From positions 1 through 45,779 of the forward strand of contig JALHOR010000041.1 in the NCBI GenBank assembly GCA_022842885.1: a stretch of DNA of 45,779 nucleotides, in the 5' to 3' direction. The translations under genes and the position numbers were made by a program. Within the stretch, counting starts at the first letter, position 1. Each line of letters starts with the position of its first letter. This DNA is from Anaerolineae bacterium (GTDB lineage Bacteria; Chloroflexota; Anaerolineae; Aggregatilineales; Phototrophicaceae). Under the pieces are notes generated by a model. The model was not told the DNA's origin and did no database searches. It was given only the letters and a program-made list of their open reading frames with translations. Positions 1 through 8,871 of this stretch are shown one piece after another.

Positions 1-1
1 T

Positions 2-1477
2 TTGGATGTGCTGATAACTGCGCCGTTTGTCGAAAGTGATGCCGATTTGCAACCCGGCGGTGTGTTCATTGCCCGCAAGGGGCGCTCTGTAGATGGTCAT
101 GCTTTCATCCCGAAAGCCATTGAACGCGGCGCTGCTGCGATTGTGGGTGAAACGACTATCACCGATTTGCCTGTGCCATATGTGCAGGTGCGCGGTGCTG
201 CTGCGATTACCGGTTGGTTAGCCGCATCGTATTATGATTTTCCGTCGCGCAAATTGATTGTCATCGGGGTAACGGGTACGGATGGCAAAACCACCACCAG
301 CACGCTGATTCACAGCATCTTAAAACAGGCTACACACGGCAAAGTCGGACTCATCAGCACGATTGCTGCTGATTTTGGCGATACCACCGTTGATACTGGC
401 TTGCATGTAACGACGCCGGGTGCGCCCCAAGTGCAGATGTATTTGGCGCAGATGGTCAATGCTGGCTTGACTCATGCCGTATTAGAGATGACAAGTCATG
501 GGTTGGCACAGGGGCGTTTAAATGGCGTGGATATTGATGTGGCGGTTTTAACGAATGTGACCCACGAGCATTTGGATTATCATGGCTCATGGGAAAATTA
601 CCGCGCTGCCAAAGCCCGCATGTTCCGCATGTTAAATACCAGTTACCGCAAACCAAACATCCCCAAAATTAGCGTCTTAAACCGCGATGACCCCTCTTAT
701 GATTATTTTGCTGCGATTCCGGCTGACCAAGTTGTGAGTTATGGGACTCAAAACCAAGCGGCGCATTATCGGGCTGAAAAAATTGATTTTTTGCCAGAGT
801 CTACGCGCTTTACCGTTTCTGATACACCGCTGAATCTCAATCTTGTGGGCGAATTTAACGTCTATAATGCGCTGGCAGCATTATCTGCTGGGTATCGTTT
901 GGGATTAGGTGAGTATATTCAAGCCGGACTCAGCGCCGTGACCGCGATTTCCGGGCGTATGGAACGCATTTACGAAGGGCAACATTTTACGGCGATGGTG
1001 GATTTTGCCCATACGCCAAATGCCTTGGCGAAGGCGCTTTCGGCGGCAAAAGCGATGCTGGAACCCGGCAAAAAATTGATTGCCGTGTTTGGCAGTGCCG
1101 GACTGCGTGATGTCGAGAAGCGCCGCATGATGGCAGAAACATCGGCACAGGTGGCAGATATGACTATTTTAACTGCCGAAGACCCGCGCACCGAATCGCT
1201 GGAGGCGATTTTAGAGATGATGGCGCAGGGTTGCCTTTCACACGGCGGTATTGAAGGGCAAACATTTATCCGTGTGCCAGATAGGGGTGCAGCGATTTAT
1301 CAGGCGTGCCAGATGGCGCAACCCGGCGATATTGTGATGGCGTGTGGTAAAGGACATGAGCAGAGCATGTGTTTCGGCACGATTGAGTACCCTTGGGATG
1401 ACCGCGCTGCGATGCGGGCGGCATTACGTGGAACCCCTTTAACGACGCTGCCGACGGCACAGCACGATAGCCGATGA
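2..1477 (+). CDS. murE: MurE-like UDP-N-acetylmuramyl-tripeptide synthetase (5' end cut by the window)
   Basis: This cytoplasmic Mur ligase adds the third amino acid, usually meso-diaminopimelate or lysine, to UDP-MurNAc-dipeptide using ATP during peptidoglycan precursor synthesis. The N-terminal substrate-binding segment (VFIARKGRSVDGHAFI, about residues 21-36) is followed by the ATP-binding loop TGTDGKTTT (91-99), the Mur central domain with a nearby HEHLDYHG motif, and the C-terminal GKGHE motif. The residues that read the incoming amino acid are EDPR (393-396) rather than the DNPR of meso-DAP enzymes, so the substrate is uncertain. The frame opens with TTG at base 2 and lacks the usual first 15-25 residues, so the true start almost certainly lies upstream. 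The next gene follows after 19 bases behind a clear Shine-Dalgarno site, so the two are probably co-transcribed. Confidence 0.93.
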   Translation: MDVLITAPFVESDADLQPGGVFIARKGRSVDGHAFIPKAIERGAAAIVGETTITDLPVPYVQVRGAAAITGWLAASYYDFPSRKLIVIGVTGTDGKTTTSTLIHSILKQATHGKVGLISTIAADFGDTTVDTGLHVTTPGAPQVQMYLAQMVNAGLTHAVLEMTSHGLAQGRLNGVDIDVAVLTNVTHEHLDYHGSWENYRAAKARMFRMLNTSYRKPNIPKISVLNRDDPSYDYFAAIPADQVVSYGTQNQAAHYRAEKIDFLPESTRFTVSDTPLNLNLVGEFNVYNALAALSAGYRLGLGEYIQAGLSAVTAISGRMERIYEGQHFTAMVDFAHTPNALAKALSAAKAMLEPGKKLIAVFGSAGLRDVEKRRMMAETSAQVADMTILTAEDPRTESLEAILEMMAQGCLSHGGIEGQTFIRVPDRGAAIYQACQMAQPGDIVMACGKGHEQSMCFGTIEYPWDDRAAMRAALRGTPLTTLPTAQHDSR

Positions 1478-1496
1478 GACTAGCTAGGAGTTCCTG

Positions 1497-3158
1497 ATGA
1501 CATTTTTAGATCGGACTTCTATCGTGATAGTATTGCTCTTGGCAGCAAGTCTGCGCTTTGCCGGCATCACCTTTGGGCAACCTAATCCAGAGTACAATCG
1601 TAGTTTGTATCCCATGCTGCATTTGCAAACAGTGCTGCATCCTGATGAGTATTTTTATGTAGCAATTCCTTATGAGATGGCAGTGCGTGGTACACTCAAT
1701 CCGCATTTTTACGAAAATCCTTCCTTTTTAATCTACCTCAATTTCTTTACCTTTAAACTGACTAATGCGCTTCATGATGCCCAACCAGAACGCTGGGCAG
1801 ATATGAATAACCGCAGTTACGCGCCTTTTCCATTGTATGTTGTGGGGCGTGTTTACTCTGCTTTGGGTGGCATTATAACAGTTGCTGCGGTGTACGCGGC
1901 AGTTCGCCTGATAGCGAATCACCCCGTAGCATTGTGTGCCGGGCTGTTGGCGGCAGTCTCGTTTCCGTTGGTACAGCACGCGCACTATACAACGACCAGC
2001 AGCCTTGCCGCCGGCGGGGTAGCACTGTGTTTGTGGGCATGTATTGTGAGTTTAAAATTGGCATTTTCTGGCAAAGTAACTCCATTAAGGCGATTTTTTC
2101 AACGCTGGTGGATTTATTTGTTGCTGGCAGGCATCGCCGCTGGGCTTGCCGCTGGCAATCGCTACAATGCGGCGGTCGTGAGTATTGTCGTATTCCTAAC
2201 GGGCATGGTGGTTTGGTTACAAGCACGAACATGGCAGCGGGCAGGATGGATACTGATTGGGTATGTTGCTTTTCCTATGATGTTGCTGCTGACCACGCCC
2301 GGCATCCTTTTCGATTTTGATACTTTCGTACAGCAATTTACATTTATTTACCAGCGATTCGCGCCGCCCGCCACTTTTACAGGACGCGGTTTGTTTTATG
2401 AATATCGCTATATCGTCTTTTTTGGCTTGGGGCTGCCGGGAATGCTATTGGCGTGTTCAGGTGTTTTTTGGGTGGTCTGGGCGTGGCTGTGGCGTAAACC
2501 GGTTGCGATATGGCAAACCGCCAGCATATTGATGTTGAGTTTTATATTGCCCTATAGTTTAGGTGTTCTGAATACTTCCGTGCCAGAAATTGGTGATCAA
2601 TTAACTTTACCTGTGCTGCCTGCATGGCTAATTTTAGTGGGAATAGGGGTTGCGGCACTGCCCTCGGTATGGCAAAAAAGCTGGCGTTATGGATTGCTTA
2701 TCGTCATTGTGGTGCTGCCGCTGCTGCCGCTTACACTGCCCATGAGTCATTATTTTACTCAGACGGATACGCGCTATCAGATGCAACGTTGGATTTATGA
2801 GCATTTGTCAAAAGGCTCTCGTATTCTGTTGGCAGGGGCGTATAATGTGCCGCTGGATTTTGCCGATTATGATGTGACTCAGTATTTTGATTATCCGCCC
2901 GTAACAGTCATTGAATCGGTTGCGCCAGATTATTTATTGGTATCCGATGCGATTGATTTCTTTCAGTCACGGCTTGGAGATTGGACGCAAAACAGGGCTG
3001 TGGAAGCCTATTCAGTCTATCCACAAACAGTATCGTTCTCGCGCCTGAAATTATGGGGCAACGAATGGCTGCCCAATAACTTTGTTTACTGGCATCATCC
3101 AGCATTGACACTCTACTGCATCCATGAAACAGTTTGTGATGCTGATGTGTCTCATTAG
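1497..3158 (+). CDS. Multi-pass membrane glycosyltransferase, PMT/ArnT-like (GT39/GT83 type)
   Basis: This is a 553-residue integral membrane protein with a hydrophobic N-terminal helix and about ten further membrane segments up to residue 420, then a soluble C-terminal domain. The HPDE motif (residues 48-51) in the first extracytoplasmic loop is the acidic site typical of GT-C enzymes, which use polyprenyl-phosphate sugars as donors. A role in glycosylating a lipid or protein at the outer face of the membrane is inferred; donor and acceptor cannot be read from sequence. The start is well set: AGGAG at 1486-1490 lies 6 bases before the ATG. It sits between murE and further glycan genes, which supports a cell-surface role. 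Confidence 0.8.
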   Translation: MTFLDRTSIVIVLLLAASLRFAGITFGQPNPEYNRSLYPMLHLQTVLHPDEYFYVAIPYEMAVRGTLNPHFYENPSFLIYLNFFTFKLTNALHDAQPERWADMNNRSYAPFPLYVVGRVYSALGGIITVAAVYAAVRLIANHPVALCAGLLAAVSFPLVQHAHYTTTSSLAAGGVALCLWACIVSLKLAFSGKVTPLRRFFQRWWIYLLLAGIAAGLAAGNRYNAAVVSIVVFLTGMVVWLQARTWQRAGWILIGYVAFPMMLLLTTPGILFDFDTFVQQFTFIYQRFAPPATFTGRGLFYEYRYIVFFGLGLPGMLLACSGVFWVVWAWLWRKPVAIWQTASILMLSFILPYSLGVLNTSVPEIGDQLTLPVLPAWLILVGIGVAALPSVWQKSWRYGLLIVIVVLPLLPLTLPMSHYFTQTDTRYQMQRWIYEHLSKGSRILLAGAYNVPLDFADYDVTQYFDYPPVTVIESVAPDYLLVSDAIDFFQSRLGDWTQNRAVEAYSVYPQTVSFSRLKLWGNEWLPNNFVYWHHPALTLYCIHETVCDADVSH

Positions 3159-3170
3159 TGATGAAATTTA

Positions 3171-3179
3171 TGTTACAAT
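3171..3179 (+). promoter_or_regulatory. Possible extended -10 promoter for the GT2 gene
   Basis: TG-T-TACAAT gives an extended -10 element 28 bases before the GT2 start codon. No good -35 box was seen. The hexamer differs from consensus at one position, so this is only a candidate. Confidence 0.3.
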
Positions 3180-3206
3180 GACCGATAACAACCCCAAGAG
3201 GTACCT

Positions 3207-4106
3207 ATGCACGACCTGGGCATTGTGATTGTTAATTGGAATACGTGCGCTTTTCTGGAACGATGCTTGACGACTTTGTTTGCCAGCCAAGGTGCTTTTA
3301 CGTATCGTGTCGTCATCGTGGATAATGCCTCTAACGATGATAGTGTTCGCATGGTGCGCGAGCGTTTCTCCCAAGCTGAATTAGTTGTGAATGCTACCAA
3401 TTTGGGTTATCCCCGTGCAAATAATATTGGCTTGCGTCTATTAGGGTATCATGCCAAAAATAAGATTGATGCCGCTGCCCCGCGTTATGCGTTGCTACTG
3501 AACCCGGATACGGAACTCCCCCCCGATGCCTTGTATCGCATGGTGCAATTTATGGATAGTCGCCCGGACGTAGGTGTAGCAGGTCCGAAGCTCATATTGG
3601 AAGATGGTAGTTTGGATAAAGCCTGTCGGCGCGGCTTTCCAACACCTGCTGTCAGCTTTTACCATTATTCTGGGCTGGCAAAATTATTCCCCAAAAGTGA
3701 ACGCTTTGGGCGTTATAACATGACTTTCGCTGACCCCAATCAGGAATTGGAAGTAGACTCTGTTGTGGGTGCTTATATGCAGGTACGGTGCGATGCCATT
3801 CGTGACGTGGGCTTGCTGGATGAAAATTTTTTTATGTATGCCGAAGATATTGATTGGGCATATCGCATCAAGCAGGCGGGCTGGAAAGTCTGGTACTATG
3901 CGCCTGTTGAAGTGAAACATATCAAACGTGCCGCCTCGAAACAAAACCCCAAAGCCCAGTTTGAATTCTGGCGAGCAATGCTCATCTTTTATCGCAAACA
4001 TTTTCAGAAAACCACGCCTAGTTGGATGCATCTGCTGGTCTTATCGGCACTGCTGCTGAAAGGGGGAAAGGGCATATGGCGGGAAATCCGGCGTCCGTCC
4101 GCTTGA
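3207..4106 (+). CDS. GT2-family glycosyltransferase (rhamnosyltransferase-like)
   Basis: A 299-residue cytoplasmic GT-A enzyme expected to move a sugar from a nucleotide-sugar donor to a growing surface glycan. Visible motifs are NWNT (10-13), VDNAS (38-42), the NPDTE metal-binding segment (99-103) and, near residue 210, the ED-containing acceptor/base motif EDIDWAYRIKQAGW. Together these place it with the rhamnosyl/N-acetylglucosaminyl GT2 group. The C-terminus is basic with one amphipathic or membrane-associated helix. Its stop overlaps the start region of the next gene, consistent with translational coupling in a glycan-assembly operon. The sugar specificity is unknown. Confidence 0.85.
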   Translation: MHDLGIVIVNWNTCAFLERCLTTLFASQGAFTYRVVIVDNASNDDSVRMVRERFSQAELVVNATNLGYPRANNIGLRLLGYHAKNKIDAAAPRYALLLNPDTELPPDALYRMVQFMDSRPDVGVAGPKLILEDGSLDKACRRGFPTPAVSFYHYSGLAKLFPKSERFGRYNMTFADPNQELEVDSVVGAYMQVRCDAIRDVGLLDENFFMYAEDIDWAYRIKQAGWKVWYYAPVEVKHIKRAASKQNPKAQFEFWRAMLIFYRKHFQKTTPSWMHLLVLSALLLKGGKGIWREIRRPSA

Positions 4107-5557
4107 TGGATGAAAGCCTAAAACTGGCAACAGTCCAATATTCCCGCCGCAACAAGGCACTGCTCAATATCTTGTTGTTGGGGATAGATGCTATCATGCT
4201 AGTGATTGCCTTTCCTATCGGATATTATGCCCGCGAGGTATTACCTTTTTTTCCGCAGCCAGAAGGACAGCCGCCCTTAACGTTGTATATTCCCATGCTG
4301 CTGCTCCAGACCTTGGCGGTGATAATCCTGTTTTATTTTTCGCGGTTATATCATCAGCGGCGCACCTTCAGCCGCTTTGACCAAATGCGAACTATCATTG
4401 GCTTAGTGACACTCGGAACATTATTGACCAATGGTGTGCTGGAATTGGTGTTTCGGGATACTTTTCTGGATGTGAATTACCCGCGCAGCATGTTTTTTTA
4501 TGTGTGGTTTTTTACCGTCTTATTTGCTGTTATCGGGCGTGAGGGGCATCATTGGTTCTTGGTACAAATGCGGCGGCGGGGCATTGCCAACGATAATTTA
4601 CTTATTGTGGGGTCAGGCAAGATAGCGCGGGATATTGCGGGCAAAATTAAAAACAGCCCAGAACTAGGCTACAACATCGCGGGCATTGTCACCAGCAAAG
4701 ACGAGCATCAGGGAAAAATGTTGGGTCTGCCCATTTTAGGCTTGTACCCAGAACTATCGTCTGTGATTGACCGCTATCATATTGAACAGGTGATTATTGC
4801 GCTACCGGACGCCAAACGCAGCGACCTTGTTGAACTGGTGACGTTGTGCCAGCGAGGACAAGTGGATATTAAAGTCTATCCCGACATTTTCGCTTATATG
4901 GCAGGCGATATGAATGTGGATGATTTGGGCGGTACGCCACTATTAACCGTGCGTGATATTGCATTGCGTGGTTGGAAACTCAGCCTTAAACGCGGCTTGG
5001 ATATTATTGGAGCAGTTCTTGGGTTGATTTTTTTATCGCCCATGTTTTTGCTGACGGCATTCATTATCCGCATGGAATCATCCGGGTCGGTCTTTTTTAC
5101 ACAGGAACGCATGGGGTTAGATGGGCGTCCTTTCCCGATGATAAAATTTCGCTCTATGCGCCCCGATGCCGAAGTGACAGGTCCTGGTTGGACGACGCAA
5201 GATGACCCGCGTGTGACCAAATTCGGGCGCTTTTTACGCAAATCCAATTGGGACGAAATTCCCCAATTGATTAATGTGCTGCTCGGACATATGAGTTTGG
5301 TGGGACCACGCCCAGAACGCCCAGTGTATGTGCAGCAATTCCGCGAACAGATTCCGCGCTATATGGAACGCCACCGTGAAAAAGCAGGTATGACAGGGTG
5401 GGCGCAGGTGAATGGTTTGCGCGGCGATACGTCCATTCCGCAGCGGACAACCTATGATTTGTGGTATGTTGAAAATTGGTCGTTGTGGTTAGATATTAAA
5501 ATTATTATTCGCACTATTCTTCAGACGATTACTGGTACTAGCAAAAACGCTTATTAA
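4076..5557 (+). CDS. Undecaprenyl-phosphate sugar phosphotransferase (WcaJ/WbaP-like)
   Basis: This membrane enzyme transfers a sugar-1-phosphate to undecaprenyl phosphate and so starts an exopolysaccharide or wall-glycan repeat unit. It has the usual order: N-terminal membrane helices (about the first 150 residues), a Rossmann-like domain (LLIVGSGKIARDIAGKI), a re-entrant helix and the C-terminal bacterial sugar transferase domain. That domain carries KFRSMRPDAE, RKSNWDEIPQL, LVGPRPE and AGMTGWAQVNG. Its length, about 493 residues, fits the family. The ATG at 4076 lies 9 bases after AGGGGG (4061-4066). A second possible start at 4106 overlaps the previous stop as TGATG. Donor sugar (Glc, Gal or GalNAc) is not predictable here. 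Confidence 0.88.
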   Translation: MAGNPASVRLMDESLKLATVQYSRRNKALLNILLLGIDAIMLVIAFPIGYYAREVLPFFPQPEGQPPLTLYIPMLLLQTLAVIILFYFSRLYHQRRTFSRFDQMRTIIGLVTLGTLLTNGVLELVFRDTFLDVNYPRSMFFYVWFFTVLFAVIGREGHHWFLVQMRRRGIANDNLLIVGSGKIARDIAGKIKNSPELGYNIAGIVTSKDEHQGKMLGLPILGLYPELSSVIDRYHIEQVIIALPDAKRSDLVELVTLCQRGQVDIKVYPDIFAYMAGDMNVDDLGGTPLLTVRDIALRGWKLSLKRGLDIIGAVLGLIFLSPMFLLTAFIIRMESSGSVFFTQERMGLDGRPFPMIKFRSMRPDAEVTGPGWTTQDDPRVTKFGRFLRKSNWDEIPQLINVLLGHMSLVGPRPERPVYVQQFREQIPRYMERHREKAGMTGWAQVNGLRGDTSIPQRTTYDLWYVENWSLWLDIKIIIRTILQTITGTSKNAY

Positions 5558-5569
5558 CGAAAAACTTTT

Positions 5570-5872
5570 ATGGACATCAAACAACTTGAAGCCGCCATGC
5601 ACGCTTTTGTAGAGAATAAAGGCTGGTATGCGCCCGATTCACCCAAACCGCAAACACCCAAGAATTTAGCCATCTCGCTGGTTCTGGAAGCCGCCGAAGT
5701 CTTAGAACATTTCCAGTGGCGCGAAGAAACACCCGACAAAACCGAACTCGCTGGCGAACTTGCTGATGTGATGTTGTATCTGCTGCAATTGGCAAGCATC
5801 AGCGAGATTGATTTGGGGCAAGCTGTGCTGGATAAACTGGCGAAAAATTACACGCGCACTTGGGATGAATGA
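5570..5872 (+). CDS. MazG-like nucleotide pyrophosphohydrolase
   Basis: A 100-residue single-domain all-alpha NTP pyrophosphohydrolase of the MazG-like (RS21-C6-like) type, expected to hydrolyse non-canonical or excess (d)NTPs to NMP and pyrophosphate with Mg2+. The two metal-binding helices are visible: ExxE as E40-A-A-E43 in the motif LEAAEVLEHFQW, and ExxD as E63-L-A-D66 in GELADVMLYLL. It starts 12 bases after the sugar transferase stop and is followed after 3 bases by xisH, so these genes may share a transcript. No strong Shine-Dalgarno sequence is present. House-cleaning of nucleotides is the family role; its substrate here is unknown. Confidence 0.85.
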   Translation: MDIKQLEAAMHAFVENKGWYAPDSPKPQTPKNLAISLVLEAAEVLEHFQWREETPDKTELAGELADVMLYLLQLASISEIDLGQAVLDKLAKNYTRTWDE

Positions 5873-5875
5873 GCC

Positions 5876-6280
5876 ATGCCTGCCAAAGATAAGTATCATC
5901 AAACTGTAAAAAATGCACTTGTTAAAGCGAATTGGGTCATTTCTAATGAACAAGTTGCTTTAAAAGTTCCTAGACGAGCTTTAACAGTCGATTTAGAAGC
6001 AACCCAACAAGATACCAAGGTCATTATCTTGGTAGAGGTGAAGGTATTTGAAAATATGCGTTCACCTATGAAGTATCTTGAACTCGCCATTGGTCAATAT
6101 GCACTTTATAGAGCTGTGATAGAATGGTTGAAAATTGATAGAGTTTTGTATATGGCTGTTCCAAGCCCTGCTTATGAGACTATCTTTCGTGAAGAAATCG
6201 GGCGTATTGCCATCGAAAATTTGAAATTGCGGCTTATGGTATTTAACCCAGATACAGAGGAAATTGAGCGATGGATATGA
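5876..6280 (+). CDS. xisH: XisH-family protein (restriction-endonuclease-like fold)
   Basis: This 134-residue protein matches the XisH family, first named from cyanobacteria as a factor needed for excision of the fdxN element. A PD-(D/E)xK-like core is visible: D39 in LTVDLEA, then E54-V-K56 in ILVEVKVFEN. The tail IGRIAIENLKLRLMVFNPDTEEIERWI-like ending is also typical of the family. Family biochemistry is not established. A nuclease-like or element-control role is inferred from fold and history only. The stop overlaps the start of xisI. Base composition is more AT-rich than the glycan genes upstream, which fits a mobile accessory pair. Confidence 0.85.
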   Translation: MPAKDKYHQTVKNALVKANWVISNEQVALKVPRRALTVDLEATQQDTKVIILVEVKVFENMRSPMKYLELAIGQYALYRAVIEWLKIDRVLYMAVPSPAYETIFREEIGRIAIENLKLRLMVFNPDTEEIERWI

Positions 6281-6615
6281 TGACTATCCTGCATCAAGAA
6301 TTGATGTTGTACGCTAAAAATCCGTTAAATGGGGTAAGTTTTCTTACCATCAACCAAGAAGAAAATGCTTTTGCTGTCATTACTATTGCTGTGGTACCGG
6401 GGCGGCGCTTCGCAGAAGCCGATATTATTGCGCGTTGTGACCATGACTTAATTGTGATTGAATTGGATGTAAATAACAAGCCGCTTGTAGATGCCCTTGT
6501 GCAGGCAGGCATTCCCCGCGAGAAAATTATCTTGGCATATGCAGGCGAAACTGTACCGGAAGAATTAGATGTGATTCCATCTGCGCCGCAATCACCAAAT
6601 CCCATTCCGGTGTGA
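6271..6615 (+). CDS. xisI: XisI-family protein, partner of XisH
   Basis: A 114-residue protein of the XisI family, recognised from its compact alpha/beta layout and the motif VQAGIPREKIILAYAGE near residues 75-91. XisH and XisI nearly always occur as adjacent, overlapping genes, as here, and are thought to act together. GAGG at 6257-6260 is 10 bases before the ATG at 6271. In-frame ATGs at 6277 (ATGA overlap with the xisH stop) and 6280 are also possible. There is no integrated element with attachment repeats in view, so the original excision role cannot be assumed. Confidence 0.85.
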   Translation: MDMMTILHQELMLYAKNPLNGVSFLTINQEENAFAVITIAVVPGRRFAEADIIARCDHDLIVIELDVNNKPLVDALVQAGIPREKIILAYAGETVPEELDVIPSAPQSPNPIPV

Positions 6616-6724
6616 TGCAAAATTGTCGGATTCTTGTTTAAATTCGTAAGAACCTGTTGATTGTCCCCATACCTGCCCATCCTTAGCGTTATACTGGTGA
6701 AAAATAACGTGCTAGGATGATTTT

Positions 6725-7282
6725 ATGACCACTATTTTCCACCATAAACAAAAACGTTCTCCGTTTCGCTGGCGCAAGTGGGCGCTGCGGTTGCTGCTAG
6801 TGGGCTTTCTGGCAAATGTGGTCTTCATTGGCGGCTTGTGGTTTTCCGTGACAGATTACACGTCTGCCACCATCACGCAGCAGCTTGGTATCACGCTACC
6901 TGCCGGACAAATTCAGGCTTTTTCGTTCAAACTGCCCCATAAAAATATGTCCTATGTAGAAATTGTCACGTCTGAAGAAGCTGATATTGTAGAATTTATC
7001 AACGAGTTGTGTGTGGCGCACCGCAGCAAAGAATCGCTGACAAAAGAAGATATGCTCGTTGCCGATGCGACTGCCGCGTTGGTGATGCCATTCTGGTGGC
7101 AGCCACAAAATGCCATAAAGTATACGGCTGGACGCTGCAAAGCAGTTTCTGGGGTATCCGTTAAATTTCTTGTAGATTACACGCAGCCAGAGGATGTCAC
7201 CCTCTATCTGGAAACAGGTGCAGACTCTTATTTTATTCTGCCGCCGCAGTCTAATACTACTAGCACCAGACTCATTCGTTAA
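6725..7282 (+). CDS. Membrane-anchored protein of unknown function
   Basis: This 185-residue protein is not recognised. A basic N-terminus (about 20 residues rich in Lys/Arg) is followed by one hydrophobic segment (about 24-43), so the remaining 140 residues should lie outside the membrane. That outer part contains two cysteines (in INELCVAHR and AGRCKAVSG) that could form a disulphide, and an acidic, beta-rich C-terminus. An ATG at 6725 follows AGGATGATTTT, a plausible weak ribosome site. A palindrome lies 30 bases downstream. Confidence 0.7.
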   Translation: MTTIFHHKQKRSPFRWRKWALRLLLVGFLANVVFIGGLWFSVTDYTSATITQQLGITLPAGQIQAFSFKLPHKNMSYVEIVTSEEADIVEFINELCVAHRSKESLTKEDMLVADATAALVMPFWWQPQNAIKYTAGRCKAVSGVSVKFLVDYTQPEDVTLYLETGADSYFILPPQSNTTSTRLIR

Positions 7283-7311
7283 ATCCCTATCTTTGCTTCT
7301 TATCTGATAAC

Positions 7312-7348
7312 CGGTCTATAATGAACCATTAAAATTCATTATAGACCG
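7312..7348. repeat. Perfect 14-bp inverted repeat, first of a pair flanking the scarf-protein gene
   Basis: CGGTCTATAATGAA (7312-7325) and its exact complement (7335-7348) are separated by 9 bases. A near-identical copy lies at 8861-8896. This one stands between two convergent genes and could serve as a bidirectional terminator or protein-binding site. The stem is AT-rich and contains TATAAT, which is unusual for a simple terminator. Confidence 0.75.
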
Positions 7349-7386
7349 AAAATTGAGTTAGAGCGCCATCTTATCCAAATGTAGAA

Positions 7387-8739
7387 TTACGGTTCGCCAA
7401 TACCCATGTGGAACGCGACGATATAATCGCCGTAGGTATTGCCCGCAGAGCGCATGACAAAATTATAATACCCACCTACATAGTCGGGTTTCAGCGGCAT
7501 CGAGAGCATGGCATCTTTGCTACCACCGGGCAAAACCCGATTTTCGGAGCGCGAAACATAAAACCCACTGAGATTTGTAGACTCGCCCCAACACAAACTT
7601 TCTACGCCCGCATCATCACACGCAATATAATTTTTATCATCGTCCTGAACAAAGTTGTACTCAGCATCAATGGTGGCAATGAGTGGGTCAAACACTTCCG
7701 TCACGGAAATCATATAGGCGTTAAGATTTACTCCTGATGCTACCATCCCCGGTGAAACTAACACCGAAAAAACATCGCCAGCACCATCCGCTTCCGATGA
7801 AACCATGCCTTCGACGATAAGCACAAATTCGCCCGACATATTATTGCGCCCACCCACCACAAAGGTGATGTCGCTAAAAGCATCGGTATCCCGATTTTCA
7901 AAAATGATTTGGGCGCTTAAATTAGAAGGCGGCACGTCACCGGTGGTTGGCAAACCGGCGCCATAAAATGTTGCGGTATTATCATCATCATTGCATAAAC
8001 CGCGTCCGCTTTCGCCTAAGACTGCCAACACGGGGTCAAAACCATTTAGCCCAACAGCGGTCACGGTATAAATAGACCGCGTCCGCATCTGCACGACTTT
8101 GACTTCGATACCGTTATCGAACGATTCACCATTATCACAGGTTACAGAACGTCCTAATGGCAAGCCTTCTAAAGCATTATCAGAATTGGAATTTTCTAAT
8201 TCTGCCGCAAAGTCCATATATCCTACCAGTTCAACCGCGTCAATTTCGTTCCAATTACCAATTTCGCGTTGATCCAATTCAATATTCACGCCAATTATCA
8301 GGGGCAATTCATCAGCTTCTAGCAAGTTGACAGTAAGAACACCGGGGCAAGGTCCACCGGGGTCGGCACTATTATTTACCGTGATAGTGGTTTCACTTTC
8401 GTAGGCAATCAAGCTAATGCCAGTAATGGAGCCGGGATTATAGCTTTGATGAATATTGACCTGCGTCGGGTACACGGGGGTTTCAAAATAGACCGTGAGC
8501 GTGTCTACACCGTTTGATCTTGCCGAAGCCCATGCGGTTCGATAATCGCCGCATTCTTCGGTATTAGGTTCACCTGTTGCCTGCATCGCATTCCAACCAT
8601 CGGATGAATACTCGCTGGTGGCGGTTGCCGAAGATGCCCATTGGCGGATAGGGTCGCCTTCTTCTTGGGCAGTTGCCCCAGCTACCCATAGGCTTGTCAG
8701 GCATAAGCCAGCGATAATCCATCTTTTTACTGTGTGCAT
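7387..8739 (-). CDS. Exported protein with PAPP-A scarf-like and PPC-like domains
   Basis: A 450-residue secreted protein. Its N-terminal signal peptide (MHTVKRWIIAGLCLTSLWVAG, cleavage near ATA-QE) starts 6 bases after an AGGAGAT ribosome site on the minus strand. Residues about 33-180 (WASSATATSEYSSDGWNAMQ, then YRTAWAS, VYFETPVYPTQVNIHQSYNPGSI) resemble the pappalysin SD-scarf or discoidin-like beta-sandwich. Residues about 195-310 contain the pattern DPVLAVLGESGRGLCNDDD, as in bacterial pre-peptidase C-terminal (PPC)-like domains, and the C-terminal third resembles a second such unit. No catalytic domain is visible. A role in adhesion or surface binding is inferred. The gene stands alone, bracketed by two palindromic repeats. 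Confidence 0.8.
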   Translation of the reverse strand: MHTVKRWIIAGLCLTSLWVAGATAQEEGDPIRQWASSATATSEYSSDGWNAMQATGEPNTEECGDYRTAWASARSNGVDTLTVYFETPVYPTQVNIHQSYNPGSITGISLIAYESETTITVNNSADPGGPCPGVLTVNLLEADELPLIIGVNIELDQREIGNWNEIDAVELVGYMDFAAELENSNSDNALEGLPLGRSVTCDNGESFDNGIEVKVVQMRTRSIYTVTAVGLNGFDPVLAVLGESGRGLCNDDDNTATFYGAGLPTTGDVPPSNLSAQIIFENRDTDAFSDITFVVGGRNNMSGEFVLIVEGMVSSEADGAGDVFSVLVSPGMVASGVNLNAYMISVTEVFDPLIATIDAEYNFVQDDDKNYIACDDAGVESLCWGESTNLSGFYVSRSENRVLPGGSKDAMLSMPLKPDYVGGYYNFVMRSAGNTYGDYIVAFHMGIGEP

Positions 8740-8841
8740 TGCTAATCTCCTGCGTGTAGATAGAACAGTTCATTTAGTATAATCTGAGTTTTGCTGTCGT
8801 GTGGTATTTATTTTTAGACAATATTGCGATGAGAATAACAC

Positions 8842-8871
8842 TTGTCGCTTTTAATTTTTTCGGTCTATAAT
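8842..8871 (+). promoter_or_regulatory. Candidate sigma70 promoter for type 1 proS
   Basis: TTGTCG (8842-8847) and TATAAT (8866-8871) are 18 bases apart and 48 bases before the proS start. The -10 box lies inside the repeated near-palindrome at 8861-8896, so a protein binding that palindrome would block this promoter. Confidence 0.5.

Noticed and set aside
6660..6700. TATACT upstream of the anchored unknown gene as a promoter
   Set aside because: The only -35-like sequence (TTGTCC) is 23 bases away, too far for a sigma70 promoter.
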